Position numbers and translations under genes: made by a program
Shown here: positions 8,426 through 17,051 of the stretch, in pieces
Numbering within the stretch: position 1 is the first letter of the stretch
Layout: each line of letters starts with the position of its first letter
Assembly (NCBI GenBank): GCA_036500345.1
Contig: DASYCE010000010.1
Location: 27,033 to 91,032, forward strand
Reading direction: 5' to 3'
Length of the DNA stretch: 64,000 nt
From: Gemmatimonadales bacterium
GTDB taxonomy: Bacteria > Gemmatimonadota > Gemmatimonadetes > Gemmatimonadales > GWC2-71-9
The notes under the pieces: model-generated
Seen by the model: the letters and a program-made list of their open reading frames with translations, nothing else
Database searches by the model: none
Told to the model about the DNA's origin: nothing

Positions 8426-9220
8426 CTACGGCATGTCGCGCAGTGCATCCTGCGCGAACCGGTATTCATCCGACTGTTTGTATTTGTCGACAATCTGCTG
8501 GTAGTACCCGCGCGCCGCGGCGGTGTTGTTCGCCTTCCGCTCGAGCTCGGCGAGTTTGTAGAGCGCCGTCGGGGCGCGCGGCGAGTTCGGGAATTCCTTC
8601 CACACCCGGATGTAGTACACGCGCGCCGAGTCCGGGGTATTCGGGTCGTACGACCGCCCCATCATGAACAGGGCGTCTGCGACTTGCGGCGACGAGGGAT
8701 AGTTGTCGAGCAGCGCCTTGAGCGCCATCCGCGCCGACCCGAACGCCGACTGCTCCAGTCCGGTCGATCCCTGCGAGAGGAGCACATCGGGCGGAGGAAT
8801 GGTGACGCTATTCGCGGCCGGATGTGTGGTGTCTCCCGGCGTCACCGCCGCGGGCGGCGGGGCGGACTGCAGCCCGGTCTCGATCCTGGTGCCGAGCGAC
8901 GCCACGCGGGACTGGGTCGAACTGGTGAGATTCGCGACCTGGTACAGCTGCTGGCGCAGGCTCTCGAAGTTGCCGGCGTCCTCGCGGCTCACTCGCTGAA
9001 CGTTGTCATTGAGCTGCGCCATCAGCCGGTTGATCGAATCCATCGTCTCGCGCTGCGTCGCCCTGATGCGGGCCAATTCGGCTGCGTGCGCCGAGTCGGA
9101 CCGCACGTGATCGCGATCGAGGACGGCAACCTGGGTTTCCACCCGCCGCACCTGGCCCGGCGTGGCACAGGCCGCCACGCCGGCAACGATCAGCAGTGCG
9201 GAAACCTTGGGGGAAATCAC
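8426..9220 (-). CDS. cpoB: Tol-Pal accessory protein CpoB/YbgF
   Basis: Periplasmic partner of Tol-Pal that in enterobacteria coordinates peptidoglycan synthesis with outer-membrane constriction. I chose the GTG at 9220 because its first bases overlap the TGA of pal (GTGA) and it gives a clean signal sequence, VISPKVSALLIVAGVAACA, whose last part is a lipobox-like VAAC; the homologue may therefore be lipid-anchored, unlike E. coli CpoB. A coiled-coil region (about residues 35-110, many Glu/Arg/Gln heptads) is followed by a Pro-rich linker and a C-terminal TPR domain (from about 145, SAFGSARMALKALLDNYPSSPQ). It ends 14 bases before the TatC-LptD start. Confidence 0.88.
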   Translation of the reverse strand: MISPKVSALLIVAGVAACATPGQVRRVETQVAVLDRDHVRSDSAHAAELARIRATQRETMDSINRLMAQLNDNVQRVSREDAGNFESLRQQLYQVANLTSSTQSRVASLGTRIETGLQSAPPPAAVTPGDTTHPAANSVTIPPPDVLLSQGSTGLEQSAFGSARMALKALLDNYPSSPQVADALFMMGRSYDPNTPDSARVYYIRVWKEFPNSPRAPTALYKLAELERKANNTAAARGYYQQIVDKYKQSDEYRFAQDALRDMP

Positions 9221-9786
9221 GGGGCTCTCAAGCTCGGCGCACCGGCGATGATGTCGAACTCGTCGCGCCGGTTCTTGGACCACGCCGATTCATCGTGGCC
9301 GGGATCGATCGGCTGCTCGCGGCCGAGGGAGGCGACCTCGATGCGGGAAGCGTCGATCCCAGCCTGGACGAGGTAATCCTTCGCCGCGTTGGCGCGGCGC
9401 ATCCCGAGCGCGATGTTGTATTCGTCGGAGCCGCGCTCGTCGCAATGGCCGGTGATCCGGATGTGGAGCGCGCCGAACTGCTTCATCAGCTGCGCCTTGG
9501 TATCGAGCCGGCCGCGGTCGTCGGACTTGATGTCGGCGACGTTGTAATCGAAGTGGATCCGGTCACTCATCGTCGCGACGCGGCTCGCGGCGGTCGCGTC
9601 AAGATCGGAACCGCGATTCGACGGCGGCGGCGGTGGCGGCGTCACCGAGGACGGTGGCGGCGGCGGTGGGGGCGCCGGTGGAGGAGCGGTGACTGGGGTC
9701 GGCTGCGTCGCTGGCGGCTTCTTGTGACAAGCCGTGACGACCAGGGTAACTCCCATTGACAGGGCGACAAGCCGACGCCGGTTCAT
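9217..9786 (-). CDS. pal: Peptidoglycan-associated lipoprotein Pal
   Basis: Outer-membrane lipoprotein that grips peptidoglycan and completes the trans-envelope Tol-Pal link. The 189-residue protein starts at the ATG at 9786, preceded by GGAGG six bases upstream; an in-frame GTG four codons earlier is less likely. Signal peptide MNRRRLVALSMGVTLVVTAC has the lipobox VTAC. A proline-rich tether (residues 25-65) leads to an OmpA-like domain (about 80-185) with the peptidoglycan-binding pattern GHCDERGSDEYN and RRANAAKDYL. The order tolB-pal-cpoB is the standard one. Confidence 0.96.
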   Translation of the reverse strand: MNRRRLVALSMGVTLVVTACHKKPPATQPTPVTAPPPAPPPPPPPSSVTPPPPPPSNRGSDLDATAASRVATMSDRIHFDYNVADIKSDDRGRLDTKAQLMKQFGALHIRITGHCDERGSDEYNIALGMRRANAAKDYLVQAGIDASRIEVASLGREQPIDPGHDESAWSKNRRDEFDIIAGAPSLRAP

Positions 9787-9798
9787 TGCTGCCTCCAC

Positions 9799-11115
9799 TT
9801 AGGGGTTGGTGCTCGTCCCACTTCCGATTGTATGTGACCACGCGGGATACTGCGCGCCGCCGGGCGTGGCCAATTGCCGGGACGCGCCTGATACGATGTC
9901 CCACACCCACAGTTGCTCGCGACCGCTGCGAGTGGACTTGAAGACGATGTGCCGCGAATCGGGTGCCCAGCTCGGATCTTCATTGCGTCCCGTCGCCGTC
10001 AACTGCACAATCTGGCCACTGCCGACTGATGAGGTGTAGAGCTGCCGGCCACCGGAATCGGTCTCTCGTGCAAAGGCCACGCGAGTCGCGTCGGGCGACC
10101 ACGCGGGAGAATACGTAGGGAGCGCTTTCCCGTTCGGGTCGAATCGCGATTCCACCAGCAGGGAACGACTGGTGCCATCCTCGTCCACCGCGTACACCTC
10201 GGGCGTTCCCGTGCGATTGGAGACGAACGCGATCCGTTGCCCGTCAGGAGAATAGGCAGGCGACAGATTATCCGCCAGCGGCGCGTCATGCGTGATGCGG
10301 CGCACGCAGCACATCTTCGCCAGATCGATCGCTTCGAGGTCGGCGCCCTTCTCCATCCCGTGCACGAACACCAGTGTTTTTCCGTCGGGCGAGAAGGCCG
10401 GACCGTATGCATCACCCGCTCCGGAGGTCGGCACCTGCGCCGCCGATCCCGACGTGAGACGCTTCACATTCAGGACCCACCGTCCATCGCGGTACTCGCT
10501 GTAGGCAATCGACGAGCCGTCGGGACTCCACGCCGGTGTCATCGTATAGTGACCCGTCGACGAGATCCGCACGAGGTTGGCCCCGTCACCGTCAATCCGC
10601 CAGATGGCATCGTCTTTCCCGTCGCGAAGCTTGAACGCGATCCGCGTGGCGGCGATCCCGATCCCGCCCGTCCAACTGACGATCAAGTCGCTCACTCGAT
10701 GCACGGTGATGCGGGAATCGCCGACCCCGCCGATGTCGGCGGCCCTGGTCGCCTCCTGGCGGACGATGCCGGTGGCCACGTCGTACAGCTTGATATCGAC
10801 CCCGCCGATCGCCGGCTCCAGCTCGACCGCCCACGTGAGGCCGCCGCCGGTCGCCTGCAGCATCTTCGGATCGAACGGACCGTGAAGGGTGCCCGCCGAA
10901 TCGGAGAGGTGCGCGACGGTGAACCGGTCGGAATTCTCGAGGTCGCGCTGCACGATCGCCCGGACGGAATCGAGCTGAGCGCCCGCCAGCACCACCAGCC
11001 CGGGCTGCGACACGCTCGCCCCGTGGACGCCAAGACGAATGGTGTCCACCTGCGCCCGCACGGCCGTTGCGACGCCGGCGAGGAGGATCAGCGGAAGAAC
11101 GAGGCGGCGGATCAT
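9799..11115 (-). CDS. tolB: Tol-Pal translocation protein TolB
   Basis: Periplasmic beta-propeller that shuttles between Pal and TolA. The 438-residue protein begins at the ATG at 11115, which overlaps the stop of the TolA-like gene (ATGA) and opens a cleavable signal peptide ending AVRAQ. An N-terminal TolB_N-like domain (about 25-160) is followed by five or six PD40/WD40-like blades with repeated motifs such as TPAWSPDGSSIAY, GPAFSPDGKTLVF, SPAYSPDGQRIAF and DPSWAPDSRHIVF. Length and order match the family. Confidence 0.95.
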   Translation of the reverse strand: MIRRLVLPLILLAGVATAVRAQVDTIRLGVHGASVSQPGLVVLAGAQLDSVRAIVQRDLENSDRFTVAHLSDSAGTLHGPFDPKMLQATGGGLTWAVELEPAIGGVDIKLYDVATGIVRQEATRAADIGGVGDSRITVHRVSDLIVSWTGGIGIAATRIAFKLRDGKDDAIWRIDGDGANLVRISSTGHYTMTPAWSPDGSSIAYSEYRDGRWVLNVKRLTSGSAAQVPTSGAGDAYGPAFSPDGKTLVFVHGMEKGADLEAIDLAKMCCVRRITHDAPLADNLSPAYSPDGQRIAFVSNRTGTPEVYAVDEDGTSRSLLVESRFDPNGKALPTYSPAWSPDATRVAFARETDSGGRQLYTSSVGSGQIVQLTATGRNEDPSWAPDSRHIVFKSTRSGREQLWVWDIVSGASRQLATPGGAQYPAWSHTIGSGTSTNP

Positions 11116-11806
11116 GGCTGCCCCTTGGCGACCTGGGTGAAGTCGAAGACGATCGGCAACGAGGCGCTGTTGAACCCCGACGGCAACGGACCGAACGCGC
11201 GGAGATTCCCCGCCGCTTCGATCGCTCGCCTGGCGTTGAGGTCGAAGGAGTAGTTGCCCGAGCTCTTCACGACTTCGATGCTGTTGCTGTTCACGGAGCC
11301 ATCCTTCAGAATCACGAACGCAATCTGTGCATCGAACCCCGGCCTGAACAGGGTGTGATCCCACCGTGCATAGATCTCGTTCACGATCTTCGTCAGGTAC
11401 TCGGGAAACGGAAAGGGAATCCCGGGCTGCTGCAGCGTCACCGCGTCGTGCCCGGTGCTCGGCTTTTCCCCCTGCGCCGGCGCGACCGGCGACGTGACCT
11501 TGGGCGTGACCTCGACGTGCTTGGCGTTCGGCGGAGGTGGCGGGGGCACTTTCTTCGGCGGAGCCTTGTCGACGTGCTTCGGCTTCACGGTGGGGGCGAC
11601 ATCGTCGGGCGCCGTCGGCGTCTCGATCGGCGCAACGTTCTTGACCACGGTCGCCGGCGGCGGTGCGGCGACGAGATTGACTTCATACACCAGTTCATGA
11701 TGCTCGACCGCATGGTGCGCCGTGAACAGCATCAGTGCAATCAGGCCGCCATGCGCCAGGACGGTGCCGGTCACGCCGGCGCGGACTGATGCCGGCTGCA
11801 GCGCCG

Positions 11807-11810
<4 letters not shown>
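11112..11810 (-). CDS. TolA/TonB-like energy-transducing envelope protein
   Basis: Connects the TolQR motor to the outer membrane. The GTG at 11810 overlaps the tolR stop (GTGA). The 232-residue protein has a short cytoplasmic N-terminus, one transmembrane helix (about residues 10-28, VTGTVLAHGGLIALMLF), a Pro/Lys-rich periplasmic spacer (about 35-115) with a KKVPPPPPPNAK stretch, and a C-terminal TonB-type domain (about 135-232, with VKSSGNYSFDLNARRAI). By position it does TolA's job, but it is far shorter than E. coli TolA (about 420 residues) and its C-terminus looks more TonB-like, so I do not give a firm symbol. Confidence 0.85.
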
Positions 11811-12241
<431 letters not shown>

Positions 12242-12949
12242 CTAGAGCTTGCCCTCGCGTCCCAGCGTGCCGACGGTTTCCTGGGCGAGCCGTTCGAGCT
12301 CGCCCTCCAGCCGTTCGGACCGGCCGGTGAAGATGTTGTAGGCGATTACCGCGGGGATCGCGGCCCCGAGACCGGCAGCCGTCGCGACCAGTGCGTCGGC
12401 GATGCCGGGACCGACTGCGCGAATATCGCCGGTTCCAGCCGACGCGATGCCGAGGAAGGCGTTGATGATCCCGACCACGGTGCCGAAGAGGCCGAGGAGC
12501 GGTGCGGTCGATCCGACCACCGCCAGCATCGGAATCATCCGCCGTGTCCCGTCGACCGCGTCGCTGATCCCCGCTTCGAGGGTCAACGTCAGCGCTTCGA
12601 GCTGCGTCAGCGAGAGCCCGGTGCGCGACACGCCGTCACGCTGCATCGAAGTGTGCAGGTCACCAAGGAACGAACCGGTTTCGCGGACGACCTCGGCGTA
12701 CGGCGAATCGTGAAGCCGGGTCGCAGCCTGTTGCCGTTCGTCGAACGAGCGGGTCCGGTCCATGGCATGATTGAACTCGCGGCGTCGCGATGCCAGCCGC
12801 CGGAACTCCCACCACTTCGCCACAATGATGAACCACGATGTGATCGAAAAGACCGCGCAGATCACCAGCACGACCTGCGTCCCCAGGCTGGCGTCGAACA
12901 CCAGGTGTCCGATGCCGGCGTTCGGTACCGCGGTCGAATCCTGGATCAC
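12242..12949 (-). CDS. tolQ: Proton-channel subunit TolQ/ExbB
   Basis: MotA/TolQ/ExbB-family proton channel of 235 residues. Three transmembrane segments are evident: about residues 25-47 (VVLVICAVFSITSWFIIV), 140-165 (PMLAVVGSTAPLLGLFGTVVGIINAF) and 185-210 (ALVATAAGLGAAIPAVIAYN). The paired helices carry the conserved LGLFGTVVGI and the Thr/Ala-rich TAAGLGAAIPA segment. Its ATG overlaps the stop of the upstream epimerase gene (ATGA), so the motor genes are translationally coupled to a sugar enzyme. Confidence 0.95.
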   Translation of the reverse strand: MIQDSTAVPNAGIGHLVFDASLGTQVVLVICAVFSITSWFIIVAKWWEFRRLASRRREFNHAMDRTRSFDERQQAATRLHDSPYAEVVRETGSFLGDLHTSMQRDGVSRTGLSLTQLEALTLTLEAGISDAVDGTRRMIPMLAVVGSTAPLLGLFGTVVGIINAFLGIASAGTGDIRAVGPGIADALVATAAGLGAAIPAVIAYNIFTGRSERLEGELERLAQETVGTLGREGKL

Positions 12950-13896
12950 GTCGTCGCTCCTTCGAACCAGCGAGCCAGTGCCTGCATCCCCTGATCAAAT
13001 GAGACGGCAGGTTTCCAGCGCAACTGCTTCGCCGCCTTGGATGTATCGAGACATGATCGCTGCAATTCGCCCGCGCGCGGCGGGGCATACTCGATCACCG
13101 GTGTACGTCCCAGCGCGCCGCCAACATGTTGAGCGAGGTCATTGACCGATGTCTCGGTTCCGGTCGCAATGTTGAACGCGGGGACGTCGAGCCGATCGCC
13201 GCGCGACACAGCGACGTCGGCCGCCAGCAGATTGGCGCGCGCCACGTCGCCGACGAAGACATAGTCGCGGGTCTGGGTGCCGTCGCCGAACACGGTGAGC
13301 GGCTGGTTCCGGAGGAGCCGGGAGACGAAGATCGAGACGACACCGGCCTCCGACTTCGGATCCTGTCGCGGCCCATAGACATTGGAATAGCGGAGCGCCA
13401 CCCCTTCGAAGCCGTGCAATTCGCCGAGCACGCGCAGGTAGTGCTCGCCGGCGAGCTTGCTGACGCCATAGGGAGAAATGGGAAGATTCGCCGTCGGTTC
13501 CGGCGTTGGCACCGCCGCAGGGTCGCCGTAGACCACGCCACCGCTCGACGCAAAAATCACCCGCCGCACCCGGCCGGCTGCGACGGCGGCCAGGACGTTG
13601 GCAAAGCCGACGAGATTGATCGAGGCATCGAGCGCCGGCTCGTGCACCGAAATGCGCACATCGATCTGCGCCGCTTCGTGAATCACGACATCGAACTTGC
13701 CGTCGGCAATCGCGGCGAACGCCTCCGCGCTGCGCACATCGGCCTCGACGAACTTCGCCGCGGATGGCACCTGATGCCGTTTGCCGCGCGAGAGATCATC
13801 GAGGCAGGTGACCGACCAACCTGCCTCGAGATACGTCTCGGCGATATGTGAACCGATGAATCCCGCCCCGCCCGTGATCAGCACGGATCCGCTCAT
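12946..13896 (-). CDS. NAD-dependent sugar epimerase/dehydratase (GalE-like)
   Basis: Short-chain dehydrogenase-type enzyme acting on nucleotide sugars. The 316-residue protein has the Rossmann motif GGAGFIGSH near the N-terminus, D-rich loop CLDDLSRGKRH, the Ser of FASSGGVVYGD and the catalytic YGVSK at about residue 150, followed by RYSNVYGPRQ. It most resembles UDP-glucose 4-epimerases; substrate is not certain. I prefer the ATG at 13896 (GGAG nine bases upstream) over the GTG two codons earlier. It heads the tol genes and overlaps tolQ by four bases, an unusual arrangement. Confidence 0.85.
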   Translation of the reverse strand: MSGSVLITGGAGFIGSHIAETYLEAGWSVTCLDDLSRGKRHQVPSAAKFVEADVRSAEAFAAIADGKFDVVIHEAAQIDVRISVHEPALDASINLVGFANVLAAVAAGRVRRVIFASSGGVVYGDPAAVPTPEPTANLPISPYGVSKLAGEHYLRVLGELHGFEGVALRYSNVYGPRQDPKSEAGVVSIFVSRLLRNQPLTVFGDGTQTRDYVFVGDVARANLLAADVAVSRGDRLDVPAFNIATGTETSVNDLAQHVGGALGRTPVIEYAPPRAGELQRSCLDTSKAAKQLRWKPAVSFDQGMQALARWFEGATT

Positions 13897-13984
13897 GCGC
13901 ACTCTCCGCGGCGGGCGCCGGAGCGCCCACCGTGTGCGTTAGGAGTTGTTTGGACGGGAAGATAAACCGGCGAGCGCGCCGCGC

Positions 13985-14818
13985 TCAGCCTTCCGGAAGG
14001 GTCGCGACGCGCACCACGGGAGTGCCGGGGTGGATGTCGCCGTCGAGCACCCGCGTGAGGCGAATCGTCGAGGACTTGTCGCCAACGTGCACGACTTCGC
14101 CGACTGCCATCAGGTCATCGATCGTGTCGCTCATCCCCGGACGAGCGGCCGGACGCCGGCGCACTTCGATGAAATCGCCGATCCGGACGCCGCTCCCCTT
14201 CCCCAGGGTGATGAAGAGGTTGCCGCCCATCTGCTCCAGCTCACGCACCTCGCTTCCGGCAATGATCTCGCCAGTCGGACCGGAGATCGCCGTGGGCGTG
14301 GTGCGCCCGGGATTATGGAATGGAGCGAGCGGCAGGGTCGCGTCGCCCGAATGAATCGAGCCGTAGTTCGTGAGGACCGTGGCGAGCGTCTGGCGCGGCG
14401 ACGTCTCGCCGATTCGTGCCAGTCCGGTGGGGATGACGATGTCGCCCCATCCCTTGGGGCCCGGGACGACCGCCGCGAGAAGGACGGTATCGCCCTTCTG
14501 ATAGGTGACACCCGCCGGCGGCCGAACCGCAACCACCGTCCCCGCGAACGCGAGCTCGCCGATCTCGGTCCCGTGGACCTGGGGCGGAACGACCGGCCCC
14601 AGCAGGGAACCAAACGGCATCGACGCGTCCTCGGTGAGGAACGCGGCAGCCTGCACCTCACCGGTGCGGACCGGCGTGTACGGGCGATCGCGATACTCGG
14701 AGAAGGTCAGGTCGACCATCTCGGGCTTCCGGCGCAGGAACGCCAGCGGATCATTGCCTTGCGCCGCGAGGGGCGACGCCAGGACGACGGTCAGCGCAGC
14801 AAGGGTGAAGCGCTTCAT
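13985..14818 (-). CDS. Secreted protein of unknown function
   Basis: A 277-residue protein with a cleavable signal peptide (MKRFTLAALTVVLASPLAAQ) and no further membrane segment, so periplasmic or surface-exposed. Start chosen at the ATG at 14818, preceded by GGAGG a few bases upstream. The C-terminal third contains GGNLFITLGKGSGVRIGDFIE and VGEVVHVGDKSSTIRL, a beta-rich pattern reminiscent of the C-terminal domain of FlgT-like and similar envelope proteins, but I would not assign a family. It is separated by 88 bp from the epimerase that opens the tol operon and may be transcribed with it. Confidence 0.7.
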   Translation of the reverse strand: MKRFTLAALTVVLASPLAAQGNDPLAFLRRKPEMVDLTFSEYRDRPYTPVRTGEVQAAAFLTEDASMPFGSLLGPVVPPQVHGTEIGELAFAGTVVAVRPPAGVTYQKGDTVLLAAVVPGPKGWGDIVIPTGLARIGETSPRQTLATVLTNYGSIHSGDATLPLAPFHNPGRTTPTAISGPTGEIIAGSEVRELEQMGGNLFITLGKGSGVRIGDFIEVRRRPAARPGMSDTIDDLMAVGEVVHVGDKSSTIRLTRVLDGDIHPGTPVVRVATLPEG

Positions 14819-14914
14819 GGAGCCTCCGGAAAGCGGTCGATGCCGTACAATCCACCACAAAACGTGCCAGACAGAGCCGGGATGGTCGATCCACCGGAGT
14901 ATCGGCTGCGCCGA

Positions 14915-15409
14915 TCAGAACGGCAAATCGTCGTCCTCGGCGTCGAGCGCCTCGGGAAGATCGTCGAACGAATCGTCCTTCTTGGGCGCCGCCGCGGAAG
15001 CGCCGCTCTTCGCCGGCGCGCGCGAACCGCTCCAGCTGCCGCCTTCAGCCCCCTCGCCCTTCCCCGAAAGCAGGATCAGCTCGCGGCCGTTGATCTCGGT
15101 GGAGTACCGCGTCTGGCCGTCCTTGTCTTGCCAAGTGCGGTAGTCGATCTCCCCCTCGACGAAGATCTTGTCGCCCTTCTTGCAATACCGTTCGACCAGG
15201 TCGGCGAGCTGCTGGCCATTCCCCTTGGTATTCCAGAAGATGACCCGGTGCCACGCCGTCTTTTCCTGCTTTTGACCGTCGGCGCCCTTCCACTGGCGCG
15301 ACGTGGCGAGCGACACCGTCGCGACGCGTCCGCCATTGGACGTACTGCGGACTTCGGGATCGGCGCCGAGGTTGCCGATCAAGGTGACTTTGTTGAGGCT
15401 CTTGCTCAT
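14915..15409 (-). CDS. ssb: Single-stranded DNA-binding protein
   Basis: Protects and organises single-stranded DNA in replication and repair. Start at the ATG at 15409, preceded by AGGAG at about six bases. The 164-residue protein has the OB fold at residues 1-110 (LNKVTLIGNLGADPEVR; WHRVIFWNTKG; GDKIFVEGEI; YSTEINGREL), then a Gly/Ser/Ala-rich disordered linker and the acidic protein-interaction tip ending DDDLPF. All features are standard for bacterial SSB. Confidence 0.97.
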   Translation of the reverse strand: MSKSLNKVTLIGNLGADPEVRSTSNGGRVATVSLATSRQWKGADGQKQEKTAWHRVIFWNTKGNGQQLADLVERYCKKGDKIFVEGEIDYRTWQDKDGQTRYSTEINGRELILLSGKGEGAEGGSWSGSRAPAKSGASAAAPKKDDSFDDLPEALDAEDDDLPF

Positions 15410-15467
15410 GGTGCGCTCCTGAATGGTTCGATGCGAAGTAGTCGTGCGGACCCGTGAATCTGTGGTG

Positions 15468-15971
15468 TCAGTCGGCATCCACCGTTTCCGGCGAACGCAA
15501 CGGTGATCTTGCGGACGCGGCCGGATCGATGTCGAGACGGAGGATCAAGGCGTCCTCCGCCGGACGCCGATAATAGTCAGGGCGAAGGCCGGCAATCACA
15601 AATCCGGCCGCCTGATAGAGCGCGCGCGCCGGCTCATTCGACACCCGCACCTCGAGCCACGCCGATCGACCCCCGGCGGCGCGGATCTGGTCGAGTGCCG
15701 CGGCCAGGAGTTGCCTCCCGATTCCGCGCCGGCGCCGGTCCGGCATCGTGCCGACCGAAAGGATCTCTCCCTCGTCGACGACAACGCGGCCGAGGAGATA
15801 CCCGGCGAGGCCGTCCGCATCCTCGGCCACGATCAGCACGACGCCGGGCCAGGTCAGCGCTTCGCGAAGCTGTTCCTCGGTCCACGGATCGCTGAACGCC
15901 GCTCGCTCGAGATCGGCGAGCGTCGCGACGTCAGCGCGCGATCCCGGGCGTAGCCGGCAGGGCTCTGCCAT
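15468..15971 (-). CDS. rimI: Ribosomal-protein-alanine N-acetyltransferase (RimI-type GNAT)
   Basis: Uses acetyl-CoA to acetylate an N-terminal alanine, in E. coli that of ribosomal protein S18. The 167-residue protein has the GNAT core: ERAAFSDPWTEEQL near the N-terminus, the acetyl-CoA-binding loop RRRRGIGRQLLAAAL, and EVRVSNEPARALYQAAGF. It starts at an ATG lying 41 bases inside the end of tsaB, the usual tsaB-rimI neighbourhood. An extra C-terminal tail of about 20 residues is likely disordered. The exact substrate is not shown by sequence. Confidence 0.9.
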   Translation of the reverse strand: MAEPCRLRPGSRADVATLADLERAAFSDPWTEEQLREALTWPGVVLIVAEDADGLAGYLLGRVVVDEGEILSVGTMPDRRRRGIGRQLLAAALDQIRAAGGRSAWLEVRVSNEPARALYQAAGFVIAGLRPDYYRRPAEDALILRLDIDPAASARSPLRSPETVDAD

Positions 15972-16650
15972 GCGCTCGCTCCCAGACCGCCTGTGCTTCG
16001 GCCGGACGGCCGTAGTCGGGTTCCCAGTCCCCATGATTTTCGACCGCGACCGTCCCGCCCGATCGTCGATCGATCTCGAGCAGCCACCGCGCATCGGGGA
16101 GCGCATCGACGCCGGTTACCGGAACGCATCCCGTGACCGCCTCCACCGCATCGACCATCGCCGCCGGAATCGATCCGACCACCACGTCGATCGCGCCGAA
16201 GCGCGCCAGACCGTCGGGCGCGATCGCCCGCGGGGCATCGCCGATCTGCTCGATCCGTTGGGCCTCGATGCGCCAGCATCCGGCGAAGAGGTCGCCACGC
16301 AAGGCATCGCTCACCGCGAGGACGACGCCGCCGCCCGTCGGTGCATGCGCCGCGGCGCGGATCAGCAGCGACGGCGCGACCCGCCATTCCACGTCGCGAT
16401 GCCAGACGAGCGCCTTCGCCGCGGCAGTCGCGACGCGCAAACCAGTGAACGAACCCGGACCATCTCCGGTCACGATCCGGCCGATACTCGCGGCCGTCAG
16501 ATCGAGCTCGGCCAGGACGCCGTTGAAGAGCGTGAGCAGTTCGGTCGCGTGGCGGCGGGATCCGTCGACATGCCGGGTCGCGACGCGGGTCCCATCGGTT
16601 GCCGCGACGGTACACCGGTCCGACGCACTGTCGAAGGCGAGCGTGATCAT
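15931..16650 (-). CDS. tsaB: tRNA threonylcarbamoyladenosine biosynthesis protein TsaB
   Basis: Scaffold partner of TsaD in the t6A modification of tRNAs reading ANN codons. The 239-residue protein opens [16 protein letters not shown], the ASKHA phosphate-1-like strand seen in YeaZ/TsaB, and contains IGRIVTGDGPGSFTGLRV, the family hallmark. The ATG overlaps the tsaE stop (ATGA). TsaD, the catalytic subunit, is not in this window. Long C-terminal part compared with E. coli TsaB (231 residues) is within the normal range. Confidence 0.93.
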   Translation of the reverse strand: MITLAFDSASDRCTVAATDGTRVATRHVDGSRRHATELLTLFNGVLAELDLTAASIGRIVTGDGPGSFTGLRVATAAAKALVWHRDVEWRVAPSLLIRAAAHAPTGGGVVLAVSDALRGDLFAGCWRIEAQRIEQIGDAPRAIAPDGLARFGAIDVVVGSIPAAMVDAVEAVTGCVPVTGVDALPDARWLLEIDRRSGGTVAVENHGDWEPDYGRPAEAQAVWERAHGRALPATPGIAR

Positions 16651-17051
16651 GCGAAGTCGACCACCCGGCTGTCGGCGTCGGCGTGATCGAGCCGGACTCG
16701 AAGCGTCGGCGCCGGCGCCCACGCCCCGGCACGCTCGGGCCACTCGATGATCAGCAGGTCGGCCGTGACCAGCGATTGCCAGTCGAGATCCGCCGCGTCA
16801 TCCGGGGTCCGGAGCCGGTAGCAATCGACGTGATAGATGTCCCCGTGCGCACCGACGTAGTGATGCACCAGCGCGTACGTCGGTGAGTTGGCGCCGTGAA
16901 CGACACCACGCGCCTGCACCATCGCGCGGGCGAGCGTGGTCTTCCCCGCACCGAGCGGCCCTTCGAGCCAGACGACGCTTCCTGCCGCGAGCTCGCGTCC
17001 CCAGTTGCGGCCCATCGCCTCGACAGCGTCGAGCGGAAGTGGCGCGGTCAT
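16647..17051 (-). CDS. tsaE: tRNA threonylcarbamoyladenosine biosynthesis ATPase TsaE
   Basis: Small P-loop ATPase needed for t6A synthesis, working with TsaB-TsaD. The 134-residue protein has Walker A at residues 31-39 (GPLGAGKTT), the family motif [10 protein letters not shown] and a Walker-B-like [12 protein letters not shown]. Start ATG overlaps the uvrB stop by four bases (ATGA). The order uvrB-tsaE-tsaB-rimI forms one tightly coupled unit. Confidence 0.95.
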   Translation of the reverse strand: MTAPLPLDAVEAMGRNWGRELAAGSVVWLEGPLGAGKTTLARAMVQARGVVHGANSPTYALVHHYVGAHGDIYHVDCYRLRTPDDAADLDWQSLVTADLLIIEWPERAGAWAPAPTLRVRLDHADADSRVVDFA

